This document shows, one piece after another, positions 12,046 through 22,407 of a DNA stretch of 64,000 nucleotides. The DNA is from Archivesica marissinica (lineage: Eukaryota > Mollusca > Bivalvia > Venerida > Vesicomyidae), in NCBI GenBank assembly GCA_014843695.1, contig CM026395.1, positions 48,328,813 to 48,392,812 on the forward strand, in the 5' to 3' direction. Under the pieces are notes generated by a model that was not told the DNA's origin, ran no database searches, and saw nothing but the letters and a program-made list of their open reading frames with translations. A program made the translations under genes and the position numbers. Every line of letters starts with the position of its first letter. Position 1 is the first letter of the stretch.

Positions 12046-14702
12046 CTAAGTGTTGAATCGTTTTGTGGCTTCGATGTAACTCTGGACGCGCAGAAAGATT
12101 ATACTGTTCTGCTCGAATGGTAGGTGTTCGTCTCCAAATAAGAGGTTATTCACAGTTAGGGCACATGGAAGATTGACAAGGAAGCGTTGACGAAAAGGGA
12201 TATAATGATGACACTGGAGGAGATAGTGATTGGTAGATTCGATTGCTCTACACTACACTCGCAAACTGGTGATTCGACTATGTTCTTCCTATGGAGGTCG
12301 TGATTTAAGGAGCTGCATCCAAGGCGAAGGCGTGTATGTAGTATTTGGTTTCTTCTATTACCGATGTTGTACAGCGGTGATGGTGCTGTTGTGTTCTTGT
12401 TCAGATTGGCCTTGAAGGATCCAATAGTGTTAGAGTTGCGGATGTCAGTTGGCAGTGTGTTCCAATCTTTTATCGTTAATGGTAGAAATGATGAGCTGTA
12501 TGTTTGTGTTCTCGTATGGATCAATGGAATGTCAGATGCATTTCTAAGTTGATATCTTTGGGCCTGTGTCGGAATTAAGTCGGTTAGGTATGCTGGAGAT
12601 ATGCTTGATTCCATCTTGTAAAGTAATGCGAGTCTGTGTTTCTTTCGCCTTGCTGCCAAAGTGTCCCATTTCAGTTCATTTAGTAGAGATTTGATGTTAC
12701 AGAGTTTTGTGGCACCAGACACTATTCTTGCTGCCTCGTTTTGGATCGATTCGATTTCGTTCTTAAGTTGAATGGTACAGTTGTCCCACACGGTGTCACC
12801 GTAGTCAAGAACAGGCCGTATGAATGAAAAGTACATGCGCTCCAGGCTCTTCCGGTTGAGAATATATTTGAGTGATCGTAGAGTTCCGATTCTTTGCCAT
12901 GCCTTGTTTACCGTTGTGTTTATGTGTGATGACCATTTGGCATCGTCAGAGAGCGTGAGTCCGAGGTGTTTATGTGTGCTGACCTGGTCAACGACAACAT
13001 TATCCATAGTAAGGTTTGGGTGAGGTCGCTTTATCCGTTTCCTGGAGAACAGCATACTCTCTGTTTTGGAAGGGTTAAAGGTGACTAGCCAGTCCTTGGA
13101 CCATGTGTGGATAGTACGTAAATCCTCGTTGAGAATAGTGGCTGAAGATATTGGATCATCGACAATGATATACAAAGTGGTGTCATCAGCAAACAGTCGT
13201 ATCTTGGCTTGAATATCTTTGACGATGTCGTTGATGTAAATGAGATATAGGAGCGGACCAAGAATGGACCCTTGGGGGACACCGGCATTGACAGATGACC
13301 AACTAGAGGAAGTGTTTGAGATGACTACACGTTGCCTTCGCTGGGATAAGTATGAAGAAAACCAATTTAATAAATTACCATGAATCCCAAGTGAAGCCAG
13401 TTTGTGAAGTAGGCCACGATGCCAGACTCTGTCGAACGCCTTAGATATGTCGCAGAAGACAACCCGAACCTCTTTCCCTTCATCCAGAGCTTGGCAAATG
13501 TCGTTATACAGAAATGTGAGCTGATTGATGGTTGAATCATCTTTGATGAACCCTGACTGAGAAGGAGTGATAAGTCCATTACCAATAACAAAGTTGTATA
13601 AATACTTATGGACACAGCGCTCCATAAGCTTTCCAATGCAACTCAAGAGAGAAATTGGGCGATAGTTAGAAGGTTTAGAAGGATCTGCCTTTTTGAAGAT
13701 TGGTGTTACGTTTGCCATTTTCCATGGAGAAGGGAATGTCGAAATTGACAGCAGTTTGTTGAAATAAATAGAAAGTGGTGTAGCTAGAGCATCTGCTCCT
13801 TCGCGGATGAGTCTTGGACTGATGAGATCGGGACCGCTTGCCTTAGAGGAATCGATGTTAGATATGGCATCTTTAACGTCTTGAACGGTGAGGATGATGT
13901 CTGATAGAGTGGAAAGCATAGTGTTGGCGACAGGTGGAAGAACGTGGTTGCGGTCATCAAGAGATGCTTGATTACAGAAATATGTGTTCAACAGTTCAGC
14001 CTTGTCGTGGTCAGAAGAAGCCTCTGTACCGTTATCTGCTAGTGGAGGAATGTGTTTGTTGTTAAGTTTTTTCGCAATTTTGTACCATTCTTTAACTGGT
14101 GTGTCTCTAGCGTTAGCCTTATCGATGAGTTTCTGTTGGTATGTGGCTTTGGTTTGACGGATGAGTTTTGTGGTGTCATTTCTGGATTGTCTGAAGTTGG
14201 CCCAGTTGGTAGTGGTATTTGAAGATTTTGCCTTTTTGTGAAGTTTGTTACGTTTGCGCATCATACGTCTGATACTGTTGTTAATCCAGGGGATATCTGT
14301 TGGTCTAATAGTCACAAGCTTGTTAGGAATGGAGTGGGAAGCTGCGGAAAGTATTGTTTCTGCAATAATATTAGCTGCAATGTCTATGTTGTCGTGGCTC
14401 AGATGTTCATTCCAGTCGGTTGAAGACATGATACGTCGATATTCGTTGTAGTCTCCTCTTTCATATAACCAAATACGCCTCTTGAAGTTCACATGTTTGG
14501 GTTTAGAGAATTTCAAAACAGTAACAATGAGACAATGAAATCTGATAAGATTAGGAACAAAGGGGTCCGCTAAAAAGCTGGAGATGACATGACGAGGGTT
14601 CTTGATGAACATGAGATCGATCAGAGATCTGGAGTGTTCTGTAAAATTGGTAGGTGAGTTGATGAGCTGTTCAGCGTTGTATGATGAAATTAGTCTACTC
14701 AT
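12046..14702 (-). pseudogene. LINE ORF2 reverse transcriptase and C-terminal domain (frameshifted)
   Basis: The 848-residue open part (14702-12156) begins at an internal Met, in phase with the endonuclease upstream of the TAG. Early residues 40-65 are the end of the endonuclease; FHCLIVTVL appears where the SDHxPI-type motif is expected, with the His kept and the Asp absent. RT landmarks are SKASGPD (285-291), NYRPISLL (about 346-353), CDISKAFDRVWH (417-428), GVPQGSILGPLLY (474-486) and FADDTTLY (504-511). Then come the usual LRSLKYIL and RPVLDYGDTVWD blocks. The last part has CECSVEQ, but the expected zinc-finger continuation (HYLLQC) lies in another frame, so an indel near 12225-12245 shifts it. 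In that frame translation runs to TAG at 12046-12048. Confidence 0.87.
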
Positions 14703-14720
14703 TTTGTTGGAAGGCGATGC

Positions 14721-15398
14721 CTAGATGTTAATATTAAAGTCACCAGTGACTAAAATGTTGTCACATAGATGGTTGAATGCCTGGTCGATGCTTTGCTCCA
14801 GAAGCAGCCAATAGTTGTTGTTTGAATCCGGTGGTCTATAAATTCCACCTACTAGTAACTTGCGCTGGCTAAGACGTATCTCAACCCAGAGAGCCTCAAG
14901 TCCATTCACGGATAGATTATGGCATTCAACGGCGTGTAGTCGGTTTCTGACGTATATAGTGACACCTCCGCCGATCCGATCCTTCCTATGACAACGGAAT
15001 GGTAAATTGAAATTTGGAATGTATAGGTCTTTGTCAGGGATATTTGAATTAAGCCAGGTTTCTGTAAACACGAGAATATCGTATGGTTGTGCCTCGTCTT
15101 CGAGAAGATCAATTTTGGGTTTCAGGCTCTGTATGTTGAGATGCATGACACTTAGACCGCTATTAGTAAGACCAAGATAAGATGAAGACAGTGTGTCAGA
15201 ACTATCAGAGTTGGATGATGGTCCAGGATTTGGATGAACATCACCTGACCTGCATATTAAAGTTGTGAAGAGATAGCCAGAGACGGAAAATGAAAATAGA
15301 TAGGAACAAGACAGTTTGAGCAGATATGGGTACGGTGTGTTGTCCAGCTTACAGATAAATTGACGGCGGGCACTGTTGTATTCACAAGTCGTATGCAT
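14721..15398 (-). CDS. LINE ORF2 N-terminal part: 2A-like leader and apurinic-type endonuclease
   Basis: This 225-residue frame is closed by the in-frame TAG at 14721-14723. The first ATG after an upstream in-frame TGA is used as start. Residues 25-50 are hydrophobic (LLKLSCSYLFSFSVSGYLF), followed by SGDVHPNPGP at 51-60, which resembles the 2A ribosome-skipping motif except that His replaces the usual Glu. An exonuclease-endonuclease-phosphatase type domain follows: MHLNIQSL (85-92), FTETWL (111-116, catalytic Glu113), GIYRPP (185-190) and GDFNINI (219-225). In this class the endonuclease nicks target DNA for target-primed reverse transcription. The reading frame continues in phase into the RT after the stop, so one substitution separates the two parts. 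Confidence 0.88.
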   Translation of the reverse strand: MHTTCEYNSARRQFICKLDNTPYPYLLKLSCSYLFSFSVSGYLFTTLICRSGDVHPNPGPSSNSDSSDTLSSSYLGLTNSGLSVMHLNIQSLKPKIDLLEDEAQPYDILVFTETWLNSNIPDKDLYIPNFNLPFRCHRKDRIGGGVTIYVRNRLHAVECHNLSVNGLEALWVEIRLSQRKLLVGGIYRPPDSNNNYWLLLEQSIDQAFNHLCDNILVTGDFNINI

Positions 15399-15570
15399 TA
15401 TGGTGGGTGCTGGGGTTCGAATTCAGCATCAGGTACCGCCGTCTCCACCACGAACAACCAAAGAAACGGTGAAAGGACCAGTAAAGCCGTTCCCCCCTCA
15501 TGGATGAGTGTGACTCCAATAAAAAATATAATAATGGATATCATGATGATATCCGAAAGACAGTAAGTGT

Positions 15571-16186
15571 GTTGTCTCGGACAAAGCTTGTTAGTAGGTT
15601 ACTAAGTATTTTTGAACAGGTTATGTTACCTACTAGTACTATAACTATGTTGAATGCAGCTTGGTTTTGATTCGAAAAATTTAGTATTGGAGTTATAGTA
15701 GTTATAGATGTGTATCACATGTAATATGAGAGTATGATGCAGTTTTGGATGAAAATAATCCCTTTTTAAATCGTAATATATTTTAAATTTGTATTCAATA
15801 CAATGTACGATGCATATTTAATTTGTTTCTTGAGGACTAGATTATCAAGGATGTAGATGTATATATTTACGGAATAAAATGTCACAGATGCATGCCAGTA
15901 TGGTTTTTTGACAGTAGGTGTATGATAACTTCGAACTATTACTGCAGTCGGTATTCTAGAGATGTTAATGTATGGACGTCAATATAATCTAAGTAGTAGG
16001 TATGTAGTTGATGTTCATCCCTATGCACCACCAAGATGAATAGCGTTGCCGTCGATTGGTACCTTAATTCAGCCAGTGTAACAGAATGAACACCAACCCA
16101 TACCAAAACGCCATTCTGAAAATGACGCGACATCATTAGTACCGAAAAATAATCAGAAAATCATCCACAGAACAGCAGAGATTCAG
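15571..16186. other. intergenic, no gene seen
   Basis: AT-rich single-copy-looking sequence. Short frames exist on both strands but resemble nothing known to me. Confidence 0.5.
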
Positions 16187-16452
16187 GAGTTCATGAGAAC
16201 AATAATAGTAGCATTATTATGGGCACAGACTATATATATCAGAACAGGAGTGATTCATGAGTTTATGAGAACAATAATAGTAGCATTATTCTGTGCACAC
16301 ACTATATATATCAGAACAGGAGAGATTCATGAGTTCATGAGAACAGTAATAGTAGCATTATTCTGTGCACACACTATATATATCAGAACAGGAGAGATTC
16401 ATGAGTTCATGAGAACAGTAATAGTAGCATTATTCTGTGCACACACTATATA
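16187..16452. repeat. 72-bp tandem repeat, about 3.7 copies
   Basis: Units carry TTCATGAGAACARTAATAG, TAGCATTATTCTGTGC and ACTATATATATCAGAACAGG. They recur every 72 bp from about 16190. As 72 is a multiple of 3, one plus frame stays open as a 24-residue repeat; I do not call it a gene. Confidence 0.9.
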
Positions 16453-17671
16453 TAAACATGTATAACTGTTGTATGAGTAGCACAATGCTTCACATAATCG
16501 TATTATTTTTTAATATTTACATATTACAAACCCTACTAATTATGTATAGGACTCAGCGAGTTGTACTCACAAGTAGTTCTCGCGTATTTAGAGTCAGACA
16601 TTTGTACCAAATGTTAGAGATGATTCGAGTGCAATACGTGATTCTTAGCTAACTGGTAAGATGCATATAATATAATATAATTAATTATAGTGTTTCATAA
16701 TATGATCGGGCAATCACATATCAAAGAATGAGTTGTGATCACATGAATAATCACATATATATAAGTATGCCCTCGCTGTGTGTCACCCCTCATTCATCAA
16801 TGTGTATATAGCTTTGTTAATACGACAAAGTTCATAATATGACGTTTGATGGGGTCGATAGGTATTTCAATTGATGATTAAGCCTCAACCCTCCAATATA
16901 TTGATGAGCTTGTTCTAGTTAGACTAGTTTTAAAAGGCTTAAAGCAGGTAGTATGTATGGACAACCCCCCAATCTGCGATCCGCGCCAGACTGAATACCT
17001 TAAAGAAGTCCCACAAGTCCCTAATTACCAATGTTATGTTATTGGAACATGTTATTGGAACGTGAACTATAAATATAGATGCGCCCCCTGCCCACAGACG
17101 AAGAAGACACCGCAACTAAGCAAAAGGCAAACAAGGCTAATGTATAAGATGGCATCCATCGATATGAACTAAATAAATACTAGGCCCTAATCCACACATC
17201 CACCTGGTTCACCTCTTACTCGTCGCGGGAGAATTCCGCATGCAAACAAAAGTCGTAGTGACAAACTATCACGTCGCATCTATACGCCAAAAATAACAGT
17301 GATTTCTAGCTTACCTACACAGGGAGAGCACATATACGCCAAATACAAGTATTTAATAAATATACATGTGCATGTTGGGTTATGTAAGATCATGTCCCAT
17401 GTTTTTAGATTTGTAAAACGAATAGGTTATAATAATGTTATAATCATGTGCTTACAATTCTAAAAGACGGGGAAATGCAACAAAGTTATAATAAAATGAT
17501 AGTAAAGTGATAGTCTACAACAGTCCAGCTAAGCGTTTATAACGTGCGGCACATGTCCATTTATTAGTTGTCAAATATTTCACGGTTCATGGCCGGTGTC
17601 AAATCACCTGTATACTATCTAACACAGGTAACACTATTGATAAATATAATAGTATAGTGCACACCAAAAAG
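16453..17671. other. intergenic, no gene seen
   Basis: AT-rich. A 71-codon plus-strand frame (16957-17172) with several Cys and Pro residues is not recognised and lacks support. No repeat identified. Confidence 0.5.
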
Positions 17672-18140
17672 TTACGAGGTAGATGTTTTCGATTTGATGG
17701 CTTCCTTCGATTTGAAGAACTCCTTCGATTGTGTATATGTCTTCAAATTTTTGAGGTCTCCCATCGTCTCGATTCGCCGGAGTCTAACATCAAAACCGTC
17801 AACAGGCTTTACTATGATGACACCATCTGATGTCCAAGTCCAGTGTATCGTCTTGGCCTTAACAAGTTGACGAGTCAGATAGTATAGCTCACTGCGCGCT
17901 CGCGTGAGATCTTCGTTTATGAAGGTGTTCTCGTAGCCACAAAATTTGAGTTTGGCCTTCTGTTCGTACAAATTGTGACGCGCCCTATATGTGGCTAATT
18001 TGACTATTATATCTCGTGGGCAGGTAGGTTTGGATGACGATGGGGCTTCGGTAGGCACTGGCTTCTTGCCGAGCCTGTGCGTACGATCGATCGCGTCCAA
18101 TTTTATATCAGCACCGACCGCTGCTGCGAGATCAATAACA
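17672..18140 (-). pseudogene. LINE ORF1-like nucleic-acid-binding protein fragment
   Basis: The minus-strand frame starts at Met 18100 and runs 142 codons. It contains AIDRTHRLGKK (3-13), RDIIVKLATYRARHNLYEQK (29-48), NTFINEDLTRARSEL (58-72) and a WTSDGVIIVKP block at about 89-99. This order matches the C-terminal half of L1-type ORF1 proteins (RRM-like domain and C-terminal domain), which bind element RNA. The same frame continues upstream of the Met with VIDLAAAVGADIKLD to about 18140, as expected inside this family. The N-terminal coiled coil and any linked RT are absent, so this is a fragment. The C-terminal tail (SKEFFKSKEAIKSK) is lysine-rich. Confidence 0.75.
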
Positions 18141-18391
18141 ATCTGGTATGTAGATGCCCGATATACGGAGACAAGTTGCTTTTAGTGAGGTGCCGGGTGT
18201 AGCAACTAAACGAAATAGTGGAGTAAGTATCTCCCATACTGTAACTTGTATCGATAAGGTTGTGTTTGAACAAGACATTGAAGAATTTGAAGACATTATG
18301 GCTTTCCCACATAAGCTTCAATGTGCTATATTTTTGGCGTGTTTTCTGCATCACGGGTTACGTTAACTGTAAAACTTTAATTTCAACTAAT

Positions 18392-18627
18392 TGTGTGTGT
18401 TTTACGTTTATTTATCATCGCTACCGGTTGCCCATATGAGCGACGCCTCCTGAAGAGATTAGTCATTTTAGATTTTTGGAGATTAGTGCAATGATACAGA
18501 GAGAGAGAGACCCATTACGTGCACGGTGTAAAGCACCGACACGATACCTCGGTTTAACGTCCCATCTGAAAGACTGTTAATTTTATTAGGATCAGACGGG
18601 GGATCGAACCTGCGATCCCTGGATTAC
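18392..18627 (-). mobile_element. tRNA-derived SINE, family A
   Basis: Reverse orientation copy: tail CGTTTATTTATCATCGCTAC at the left, CGACGCCTCCTGAAGAG, GAGAGAGACCC, and the head side CAGACGGGGGATCGAACC at the right. The head is truncated after the anticodon arm. Confidence 0.88.
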
Positions 18628-18784
18628 TAAACTATTTTTTCTTTCAGCAGCAGACATAGATAACGTTGAACATGACTTAATTCCCTTTAGCAATATAGTT
18701 CTCGCTAACTAGTGTCAGGATTGTACTGACAATGTATTGAGAAATTGTTTAGGACATTTGGCAGTTTAATCATATACACTTTGT

Positions 18785-19065
18785 ATTATATTCACAAATT
18801 TATTTTAGCTCCATTGCGCAATAAATCCCTACAACATTAGCTCAATAGCTTTCAAGAACTATTTCTGATGGAATCCATTGCCATGAGCAGAGAGAAGATG
18901 CAATGTGGAATTTAAGTGCCTTTGCCTATACTATTTGGTGGGTTTTGACCGGTTACTTTGGTTTCCTCCCACACGAATGACCACATATTCGTTTTTATCT
19001 GCGCCAACTGATCAATATAAGTTGTTAAAGCATGTTTCGCAATCGTTGTAGAATAATTAAACTTT
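18785..19065. mobile_element. abutting remnants: SINE-B (minus) then SINE-C 3' part (plus)
   Basis: 18785-18932 matches SINE-B in reverse (ATTTATTTTAGCTCC, GTGGAATTTAAGTGCC). From about 18933 the sequence switches to the plus-strand SINE-C body and tail (GGTTTCCTCCCACACGAATG, then ATATAAGTTGTTAAAGC and TTTCGCAATCGTTG). Either two insertions abut or a recombination joined them. Confidence 0.75.
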
Positions 19066-19253
19066 AGTGTGATTGTGTATATCTAATAATAGTTTCAGTT
19101 TCATTTATGCTATAGTATGTTTTGTGTATTCATGTTAGAGAAAATGGAAATATGTTAACATCTTAGCAACACTGACATAAATGTCCCGCACTTTTAACAG
19201 AAGTATTAAAATATTACCCAATGTGTACGCCGTCTTAACATCCGGCGCATACC

Positions 19254-19680
19254 CTGGCCTCCATATATATATAATCATGGTTCCTGCATGGATACCACGG
19301 CTAGTGGTTCAATGTTTCCATATATATATATTATCATGGTTCCTGCATGGATACCAGGGCTAGTGGTTCAATGTCCCCATATATATATTATCATGGTTCC
19401 TGCATGGATACCACGGCTAATGGTTCAATGTTCCCATATATATTTTAACATGTTTCTTTCATGGATACCGCGGCTAGTGGTTCAATGTTTCCATATATAT
19501 ATATTATCATGGTTCCTTCATGGATACCACGGCTAGTGGTTCAATGTTCCCATATATATATTAACATGGTTCCTGCATGGATACCACGGCTAGTGGTTCA
19601 ATGTTCCCATATATATATTAACATGTTTCCTGTATGGATACCACGGCTAGAGGCTCAATGTTTCCATATATATATATTAT
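19254..19680. repeat. 58-bp satellite, left segment, about 7 copies
   Basis: Units contain TCATGGTTCCTGCATGG, ATACCACGGCTAGTGG, TTCAATGTTTCC and a variable ATATATATAT tract. The array stops within a unit at 19680, where the DIRS-order element starts, and resumes at 25279 in the same orientation. Confidence 0.95.
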
Positions 19681-19823
19681 TTTCTCCCTCTCTGGGTTCG
19701 TCCGAAAATAAATATTTTCTTTCCTGAACCCCGTCTAGATTAAAACACAAACACGCTTTAAATTAGAATGCGGGTCGTTACCGTTCGAGCACAAAGAAGT
19801 GGTTTGGTAGTCTAAGTTGACAG

Positions 19824-20921
19824 TTATATTCCTAAATTTAGTGACGCCTTTAATCTATTCTTAACACTATAATGTATGTATCTGTCCGAGGAAGCACTGG
19901 ACTTCCATCGACCATGTTTGTTCAACAATGTCGGATCTTCGCAATTGCCACTGTTGGCAAGGGCCGACGCGCCGCCGCTTCTCAGACTATGTAGTCCAAA
20001 GTTACGTGGATCCTCTCCCACGGAACCCAGTGCTTCCAATAAAATTTCCCTAGCCCTAGTATACGATAATGGAATTGCAGGATTTGCTAGGACGTAATTC
20101 CCGGTTTTCTTAAAAAATCTGAGTCTCGAAAATAAATAATCATCGGATGAAAAAGCTAAACCAGCTGCAGCTATATATTTCTTAAGCCAAGATACCGTGC
20201 ATAATTTATTGTCTGTTTTGGCTATAATAACATCTTCCCCCTTTTTCCGTTGATCTGTTTTACTTTTACAGATTTGAATGCAAACATGATCGTCATTAAA
20301 AGTAATGTCGTTCATTCTAATAGAGCCTAACTCACTGTAACGGAAAAAACCTGGAAATCCAAGAACAAACATAAGACACAGTCTACAATTCTTTAAATTG
20401 CTGTCTACTTTGCACATATAATGATCTACGACTTTGTTCATGATGGCCACTGTTACAGGTTGCTTTTGTTTAACTGCTTGTCCACATAGTCTCCTGCAAC
20501 CCTCGTGTGTCATTTTTGTTAATTTATTATCACAATGATTAACTCTACATAAGGACACATCGTGTTTCCATTTTATACTGTGGTAATAACTGTCTATAAC
20601 CGAAGAACTGCTTTTCTTAGTCACTAGTTCACTCATAAATACGCAGACTGTCGATGCTTTAGCAGGTAAGTAATGTAGTTTATTTGTTTCACACCATTTA
20701 GCAAATTTAAGGAAGTAGCCGTCGTACTTCTTATTCGTGTTCTTGGATTTGGAGGTTCTGACAATGTCCGGTATCTTCTTGGCAGCGCTACAAAGATTAG
20801 GGCAGTTCTCTAGTCTTTTAACATCAAGCCATGCACCGTGTGAGTACAGTTTCTGAAGCATAAGATATTTTTCACGAACATAAAAACAAAAACAATGTTT
20901 GTAGCTAATAACGAGTTTCAC
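19824..20921 (-). CDS. tyrosine recombinase of DIRS-order element
   Basis: This 365-residue protein would integrate a circular DNA copy by site-specific recombination. Residues 40-160 form the N-terminal SAM-like/core-binding part (NTNKKYDGYFLKFAKWC, 61-77). The catalytic domain shows the expected set: Arg194 in GFFRYSELGS, Lys in the SKTDQRKKGED strand-turn at about 220-230, HSLR at 311-314 (His311, Arg314), His336 in NKHGRWK, and Tyr348 in DRYIHY as probable nucleophile. All key residues are present and the frame is uninterrupted, unlike the RT of the same element. It lies at the 3' end of the element, separated from RNase H by the minisatellite. A Crypton-type recombinase is the alternative, but the neighbouring RT/RNase H argues for the DIRS order. 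Confidence 0.88.
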   Translation of the reverse strand: MKLVISYKHCFCFYVREKYLMLQKLYSHGAWLDVKRLENCPNLCSAAKKIPDIVRTSKSKNTNKKYDGYFLKFAKWCETNKLHYLPAKASTVCVFMSELVTKKSSSSVIDSYYHSIKWKHDVSLCRVNHCDNKLTKMTHEGCRRLCGQAVKQKQPVTVAIMNKVVDHYMCKVDSNLKNCRLCLMFVLGFPGFFRYSELGSIRMNDITFNDDHVCIQICKSKTDQRKKGEDVIIAKTDNKLCTVSWLKKYIAAAGLAFSSDDYLFSRLRFFKKTGNYVLANPAIPLSYTRAREILLEALGSVGEDPRNFGLHSLRSGGASALANSGNCEDPTLLNKHGRWKSSASSDRYIHYSVKNRLKASLNLGI

Positions 20922-21034
20922 TCAACGTAGTCTGCAACACTTAAGTAAGCGACAACTAACTGTTGTCGTATAACTAGCACTCAGCATAGCAAAATAATGT
21001 ATCGAGGTAAGAGGAGAAAACAGTTATCGCTTCT

Positions 21035-22020
21035 GTAAAACTATTGTAAAGGTGAACACAGTTATCACCATATCAGCTTAACTTTGTAAGGGTGAACACA
21101 GTTACCGCCATATCAACTTAACTTTGTAAAGGTGAACACAGTTATCACCATAACAACTTAACTTTGTAAAGGTGAACACAGTTATCACCATAACAACTTA
21201 ACTTTGTAAAGGTGAACACATTTATCACCATATCAACTTAACTATTATAAAGGTGAACACAGTTATCACCGTATCAGCTTAACTTTGTAAAGGTGAACAC
21301 AGTTATCACCATATCAACTTAACTACTGTAAAGGTGAACACAGTTATCACCATATCAACTTAACTTTGTAAATGTGAACACAGTTGTCACCGTATTAACT
21401 TAACTTTGTAAAGGTGAACACAGTTATCACCATATCAACTTAACTTTGTAAAGGCGAACACAGTTATCACCATATTAACTTAACTTTGTAAAGGCGAACA
21501 CAGTTATCACCATATTAACTTAACTTTGTAAAGGTGAACACAGTTATCACCATATTAACTTAACTTTGTAAAGGCGAACACAGTTATCGCCAGATCGATT
21601 TAACTTTGTAAGGTGAACACAGTTATCACCATATTAACTTAACTTTGTAAAGGTGAACACAGTTATCACCATATTAACTTAACTTTGTAAAGGTGAACAC
21701 AGTTATCACCATATTAACTTAACTTTGTAAAGGCGAACACAGTTATCGCCATATCGACTTAGCTTTGTAAAGGTGAACACAGTTATCACCTTATCAACTT
21801 AACTTTGTAAAGGTGAACACAGTTGTCACCTTATTAACTTAACTTTGTAAAGGCGAACACAGGTATCACCAGATCGACTTAACTTGTAAAGGTGAGCACA
21901 GTTATCGCCATATTAACTTAACTTGTAAAGGTGAACACAATTATCGCCGTATCAGCTTAAATATTATAAAGGTGAACACATTAATGATTTATCCCCGTAT
22001 CGACTTAACTTGTAAGTCGA
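21035..22020. repeat. 40-bp minisatellite inside the DIRS-order element, about 24 copies
   Basis: Units read TTTGTAAAGGTGAACACAG, TTATCACCATATCAAC, TTAAC. Each has a potential short stem GGTGA/TCACC. Some units carry GGCGA with TCGCC, others are unpaired changes. The array occupies the space between RT/RNase H and recombinase, with degenerate edges at both ends. Confidence 0.93.
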
Positions 22021-22407
22021 ACACTGTTCGCCGCAAGTTTAATGTTGAATTACCACCTCTACTGTACTAGGCTATTGAAGATCTAACTTAACGCAAATAA
22101 TACATGTTAGCATACGAGCGTAGACATAAGATAAAGGATTACTTCTGTATCCGACAATAAGGCCAGATCTACCATCGTATCGTAATTATATTTGTAAAAA
22201 TCCATGTACGTGTAGAACTTTATGAGTCATTACTTCCGCTAGGCCTTCTCATAGACGCTTGCTATCGATAAACCCAACCAATGAAATCGGAGTTTACCTA
22301 ATTTACATATCATAATATACTACGCTATCCAATCTCTAAATGGCTAAAGCACATGTCATTCCTAATATGGCATATGGTAAACAAAAGCAATGTATTGACC
22401 CCGATCG
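22021..22407. other. non-coding part of the DIRS-order element
   Basis: Sequence between the minisatellite and the RNase H stop codon; no motif recognised. Confidence 0.5.

Larger units (their letters stand above)
11629..15570 (-). mobile_element. CR1/Jockey-type LINE, nearly complete
   Basis: The minus-strand order is a short 5' leader (15570-15399), endonuclease (15398-14721), RT with a C-terminal CCHC-type segment (to a stop at 12046-12048), and a 3' UTR running to about 11629. The 3' UTR end contains TTAATATAAGTTGTTAAAAC and ends near AATAAAGTTTAAAC, matching the tails of SINE families B and C in this window. Only two coding lesions are visible, an in-frame TAG at 14721-14723 and a frameshift near 12225-12245, so the insertion is relatively young. 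The exact ends and any target-site duplication are unresolved. Confidence 0.8.

Noticed and set aside
12230..14451. Several 60-70 codon plus-strand frames
   Set aside because: Antisense to the LINE RT; no independent support.
21035..22020. CRISPR-like spaced repeats
   Set aside because: There are no unique spacers: the whole unit repeats in tandem, and the host is eukaryotic.
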